A stretch of 7,670 nucleotides of DNA, taken from assembly GCA_031264395.1 (NCBI GenBank), contig JAISEB010000103.1:1-7670 (forward strand), given 5' to 3'. The position numbers and the translations under genes are program-made. This stretch comes from Treponema sp. Lineage in GTDB: Bacteria > Spirochaetota > Spirochaetia > Treponematales > Breznakiellaceae. Every line of letters starts with the position of its first letter. The first letter of the stretch is position 1. Below, piece after piece: positions 5,739-7,670 of the stretch. A model generated the notes under the pieces. The model was not told the origin of the DNA and made no database searches. It saw only the letters and a program-made list of their open reading frames with translations.

Positions 5739-6303
5739 TCTGATCTGGACCTTCATAAAAATAGGCTGCATGACCTTCGGCGGCGGTTATGCCATGGTCC
5801 CCGTGCTTGAGCGGGAAGTCATGGGCAAGAAGAACTGGATCACCATGGATGAGCTGATGGATTACTCTACCATCGCCCAGATTACCCCGGGGATCATCGC
5901 GGTAAATGCCGCCACCTTTATCGGCTGCAAGCGCAAGGGCCCGGCAGGCGGCATAGCGGCAACGTTGAGCTTTCTTGCGCCGGGTTTTCTTGTCATGATC
6001 ATCGTTTCCGTTTTCATCACACGTTTCGCGGAATACACGGTGGTGCGGCATACCTTTGCCGGGATCAGAATCGCCGTGGGCGCGCTGATTCTTGATACCC
6101 TCCTCAAGCTCCTTAAAGGGGTGTTCGCCGATGCCAGGTCCGTCGTGATCTTCATCTTGGCTTTCTGCCTCGAGGCGGCGCTCAGCGCGTCGCCTGTTCT
6201 TGTTGTAACGGGCGCGGGGATTGCCGGCTTCTTTCTTTACAGAAAAGGAAAAGGCGGGCCGGAAGCCGGGGATTTCCCCGCCGGTACGGAAGGCGGCGGA
6301 TGA
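5722..6303 (+). CDS. Chromate-transporter (CHR) family protein, short chain, first of a pair
   Basis: The 193-residue inner-membrane protein is one CHR domain long. The family signature appears near the N-terminus: TFGGGYAMVP at 18-27, then a QITPGIIAVNAATFIG stretch after the first helix, followed by about four hydrophobic helices. Short CHR proteins work as pairs and are thought to assemble as heterodimers. Known members export chromate, but in many bacteria the substrate is unproven. The tail after the last helix (RKGKGGPEAGDFPAG) is hydrophilic. The gene begins inside the last codons of aspS, with CGGGA at 5708-5712 nine bases upstream, and its TGA overlaps the next ATG in ATGA. Translation is therefore coupled on both sides and expression follows aspS. 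No metal- or oxidant-responsive operator is visible. Confidence 0.88.
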   Translation: MKDYLDLIWTFIKIGCMTFGGGYAMVPVLEREVMGKKNWITMDELMDYSTIAQITPGIIAVNAATFIGCKRKGPAGGIAATLSFLAPGFLVMIIVSVFITRFAEYTVVRHTFAGIRIAVGALILDTLLKLLKGVFADARSVVIFILAFCLEAALSASPVLVVTGAGIAGFFLYRKGKGGPEAGDFPAGTEGGG

Positions 6304-6851
6304 ACCTTCTTTTGCTCTTTGCCGAATTCTGCAAGATAGGACTTTTCTCCGTGGGCGGCGGACTTGCCATTCTGCCTTTTTTATATGAACTTGCCGGAAA
6401 ATATACATGGCTTGACAGCGAAAAAGTCGGGGATCTTCTTGCCGTGGCCCAATGTTCTCCGGGGGCAATAGGGATCAACATGGGCGTACAGGCGGGCTTT
6501 CTTGCCGCGGGAATTCCCGGATCGCTTGTCGCCGGGTTAGGTCTTGCCGCGCCGTCCATAGCGGTTATCATAGTTGTTTCCCGCGTGTTTGCCGCCTTTA
6601 AGGCAAACCGCGTTGTTGCCGCCGTTTTCCAGGGGCTCCGTCCCGCCGCCGCCGGGCTTCTTGCCGCCGCGGCTTTTTCGGCCCTGCGTATTCCGCTCTA
6701 TAACAGCGGCTTTACGGCATGGTACGAGATCCTCAGATGGCGCGAATGCGTGCTCTTTGCGGTAATTTTTATCCTTGTCCGCCGGCTAAAAATACATCCT
6801 GTTTTTTACATAGCGGCGGCGGGAGCGGCGGGAGCGCTGCTGGGGTTGTAG
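6300..6851 (+). CDS. Chromate-transporter (CHR) family protein, short chain, second of a pair
   Basis: The 183-residue membrane protein is homologous to its neighbour in layout. It has FCKIGLFSVGGGLAILP at about 10-26, then QCSPGAIGINMGVQAGFLAAG in place of the ITPG stretch of the first protein, and several Ala/Val/Ile-rich helices to the C-terminus. The two differ as N- and C-terminal halves of a full CHR transporter do, which supports a functional heterodimer. The start ATG at 6300 has GGAAGG at 6288-6293 six bases upstream and shares the ATGA overlap with the first gene. The stop at 6849-6851 lies 9 bp from the end of the convergent DUF4838 gene. No terminator stem with a T-run is seen there, so readthrough into the antisense strand is possible. 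Confidence 0.88.
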   Translation: MNLLLLFAEFCKIGLFSVGGGLAILPFLYELAGKYTWLDSEKVGDLLAVAQCSPGAIGINMGVQAGFLAAGIPGSLVAGLGLAAPSIAVIIVVSRVFAAFKANRVVAAVFQGLRPAAAGLLAAAAFSALRIPLYNSGFTAWYEILRWRECVLFAVIFILVRRLKIHPVFYIAAAGAAGALLGL

Positions 6852-6860
6852 CGGGATTGT

Positions 6861-7670
6861 TCAGTAAACCGGCCGGCCGCCTGAAACGGCGGCGTTGTCC
6901 AGTACGAATACGCCGGGTCTCAGGGGAATTGTGGGAGCGTTATCCCCCGGTTCTTCCTCGCCGGAATTTTCCGCAAGGTACGAGACCCGCGCGCCTGACG
7001 CCGCCTCTTCAAGCGCGGCGGCGGCGGTGTTTACCGCGATGCGGTTCTGTTCCTCCGGGCTAAAGGCGCGGCAGGCGGGGCAGGAACACCATGTCTTTTC
7101 ATGCCCTCTGTCGGGCCAGAGATGCCAGATGATCCCTTCCGTTTCCGCCGCGCTTCCCGCCTGTGTTTTTTTTGTCTGGGATTGTATCCTGCGGCACAGT
7201 CCGGCAAGTTCCTTTTTAAGAACGGCAATGGCGCCGGGGCTGGTGGGGCAAAAGTTGTAGCGCCTTGTCCGCCTGCCTTCTTCCATGCGGAAAAAATCCC
7301 GGTGAAAGAAAAAATACCGGCGGGGTACAAGGAGCGAAAGATCCCAGCCGCCTCTTTCCACAACGAGGCTGTAGAGGACGGCGTTTTCGGGCGGCGTGTC
7401 CCGCAGGGAAACGACAATGGCATCGTAGCGGTTCCGGGCGGCCCAGCGGGCAAGGCCGGCCGCTTTTTTCGGTTTTTCCCCGGACGGAATGACAAAACGC
7501 CGCCTTTTTTCGGGCTCCTTTACGGAGGCCGTGTAGGCGTTTTCCCGCACCAAAGGGTATTCGCCGCCCGCCGCCGGCGCGGGAAGCATCTCGCGGCCGC
7601 TTTCCGGCCAGCGTATTCCCAGCGCGTCAAGAAAATCAAACACGCCGTTGCAGAGGCCCCGGTTCGAATC
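6861..7670 (-). CDS. DUF4838-domain protein, C-terminal part (partial, 5' end outside window)
   Basis: The frame is open from the right edge to a TGA at 6863-6861, giving 269 residues; the GTG at 7643 is internal. The visible part fits the DUF4838 family, which is often found among carbohydrate-active enzymes and resembles a glycosidase-like barrel. Features in order are VFDFLDALGIRW near the edge (family pattern FLe-lGvRW), FFFHRDFFRMEEGRR, then YNFCPTSPGAI, and the CxCxxC cluster in WCSCPACRAF (Cys at about 195, 197 and 200 of the visible part), which is followed by a helix and SYLAE. The enzymatic reaction is not established. The protein ends about 40 residues after SYLAE, in a non-conserved stretch, which is shorter than most members I know. 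No signal peptide can be judged without the N-terminus. It is convergent with the CHR pair and probably unrelated to it. Confidence 0.72.
   Translation of the reverse strand, partial: DSNRGLCNGVFDFLDALGIRWPESGREMLPAPAAGGEYPLVRENAYTASVKEPEKRRRFVIPSGEKPKKAAGLARWAARNRYDAIVVSLRDTPPENAVLYSLVVERGGWDLSLLVPRRYFFFHRDFFRMEEGRRTRRYNFCPTSPGAIAVLKKELAGLCRRIQSQTKKTQAGSAAETEGIIWHLWPDRGHEKTWCSCPACRAFSPEEQNRIAVNTAAAALEEAASGARVSYLAENSGEEEPGDNAPTIPLRPGVFVLDNAAVSGGRPVY

Noticed and set aside
5593..6468. 291-residue minus-strand frame opposite the aspS end and the CHR genes
   Set aside because: It lies opposite three well-supported coding regions, is rich in Arg, His and Gly as antisense frames often are, and has no domain signal.
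6852..6900. Possible terminator hairpin between the CHR pair and the DUF4838 gene
   Set aside because: GC-rich short inverted repeats (GGCCGGCC and the GCCGCC/GGCGGC pair) exist, but they lie in the DUF4838 coding region and have no T-run on either strand.
7639..7670. GGTTCGAATC at the right edge looks like a tRNA T-loop with a CCCGG stem
   Set aside because: No anticodon arm with T33 and a paired stem fits the upstream bases, and the opposite strand reads through as a conserved DUF4838 segment (VFDFLDALGIRW). Treated as chance, though the 3' continuation is outside the window.

Overview
The window looks like ordinary chromosome from a GC-rich bacterium (roughly 58-60% G+C by eye). It is most likely a spirochaete of the Treponema or termite-gut Breznakiellaceae type. 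This placement is an inference from the company kept by the genes: a free-standing DbpA RNA-binding-domain protein, a UPF0158-GNAT fusion, an aspS of the AspRS type with a GAD domain, paired short chromate-transporter proteins and a DUF4838 protein. No rRNA, tRNA, insertion sequence, CRISPR array or prophage gene was found, and coding density is very high.

Layout. At 1-255 (+) is the C-terminal end of a protein with a PhoU-like helical domain, probably a Na/Pi-cotransporter-type protein. It converges on a metallo-beta-lactamase-fold hydrolase at 320-1027 (-), and the 64-bp gap holds an imperfect direct repeat. Divergent from the hydrolase is a membrane protein of unknown function at about 1043-2293 (+); its best start appears to be a CTG behind a perfect AGGAGG. 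Its 3' end overlaps by 54 bp the end of a convergent gene for an RNA-binding protein (2240-2899, -). That gene follows, in the same direction, a UPF0158-GNAT fusion gene (2937-3848, -). Divergent from the fusion gene is aspS (3885-5738, +), which overlaps the first of two short chromate-transporter-family genes (5722-6303 and 6300-6851, +). The right end (6861-7670, -) holds the C-terminal part of a DUF4838 protein.

How the genes work together. aspS and the two CHR genes overlap by 17 and 4 bp and must be translated from one message, giving a housekeeping-plus-transporter operon. The AspRS carries the His and Gly that mark non-discriminating enzymes, so it probably also charges tRNA(Asn) and would need GatCAB elsewhere in the genome. 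The UPF0158-GNAT and DbpA-domain genes form a likely two-gene operon; their joint role is unknown.

Regulation. The most notable signal is a repeated promoter arrangement. In the two divergent gaps (1028-1063 and 3847-3883) sigma70-like hexamers sit so that transcription would begin at, or within 3 nt of, the start codons of the hydrolase, the UPF0158-GNAT gene and aspS, none of which has a Shine-Dalgarno sequence. This suggests leaderless or nearly leaderless messages. No convincing intrinsic terminator was seen. No clearly new biological system is present; the observations worth following up are the leaderless promoter architecture, the CTG start, the domain fusion and the unknown membrane protein.
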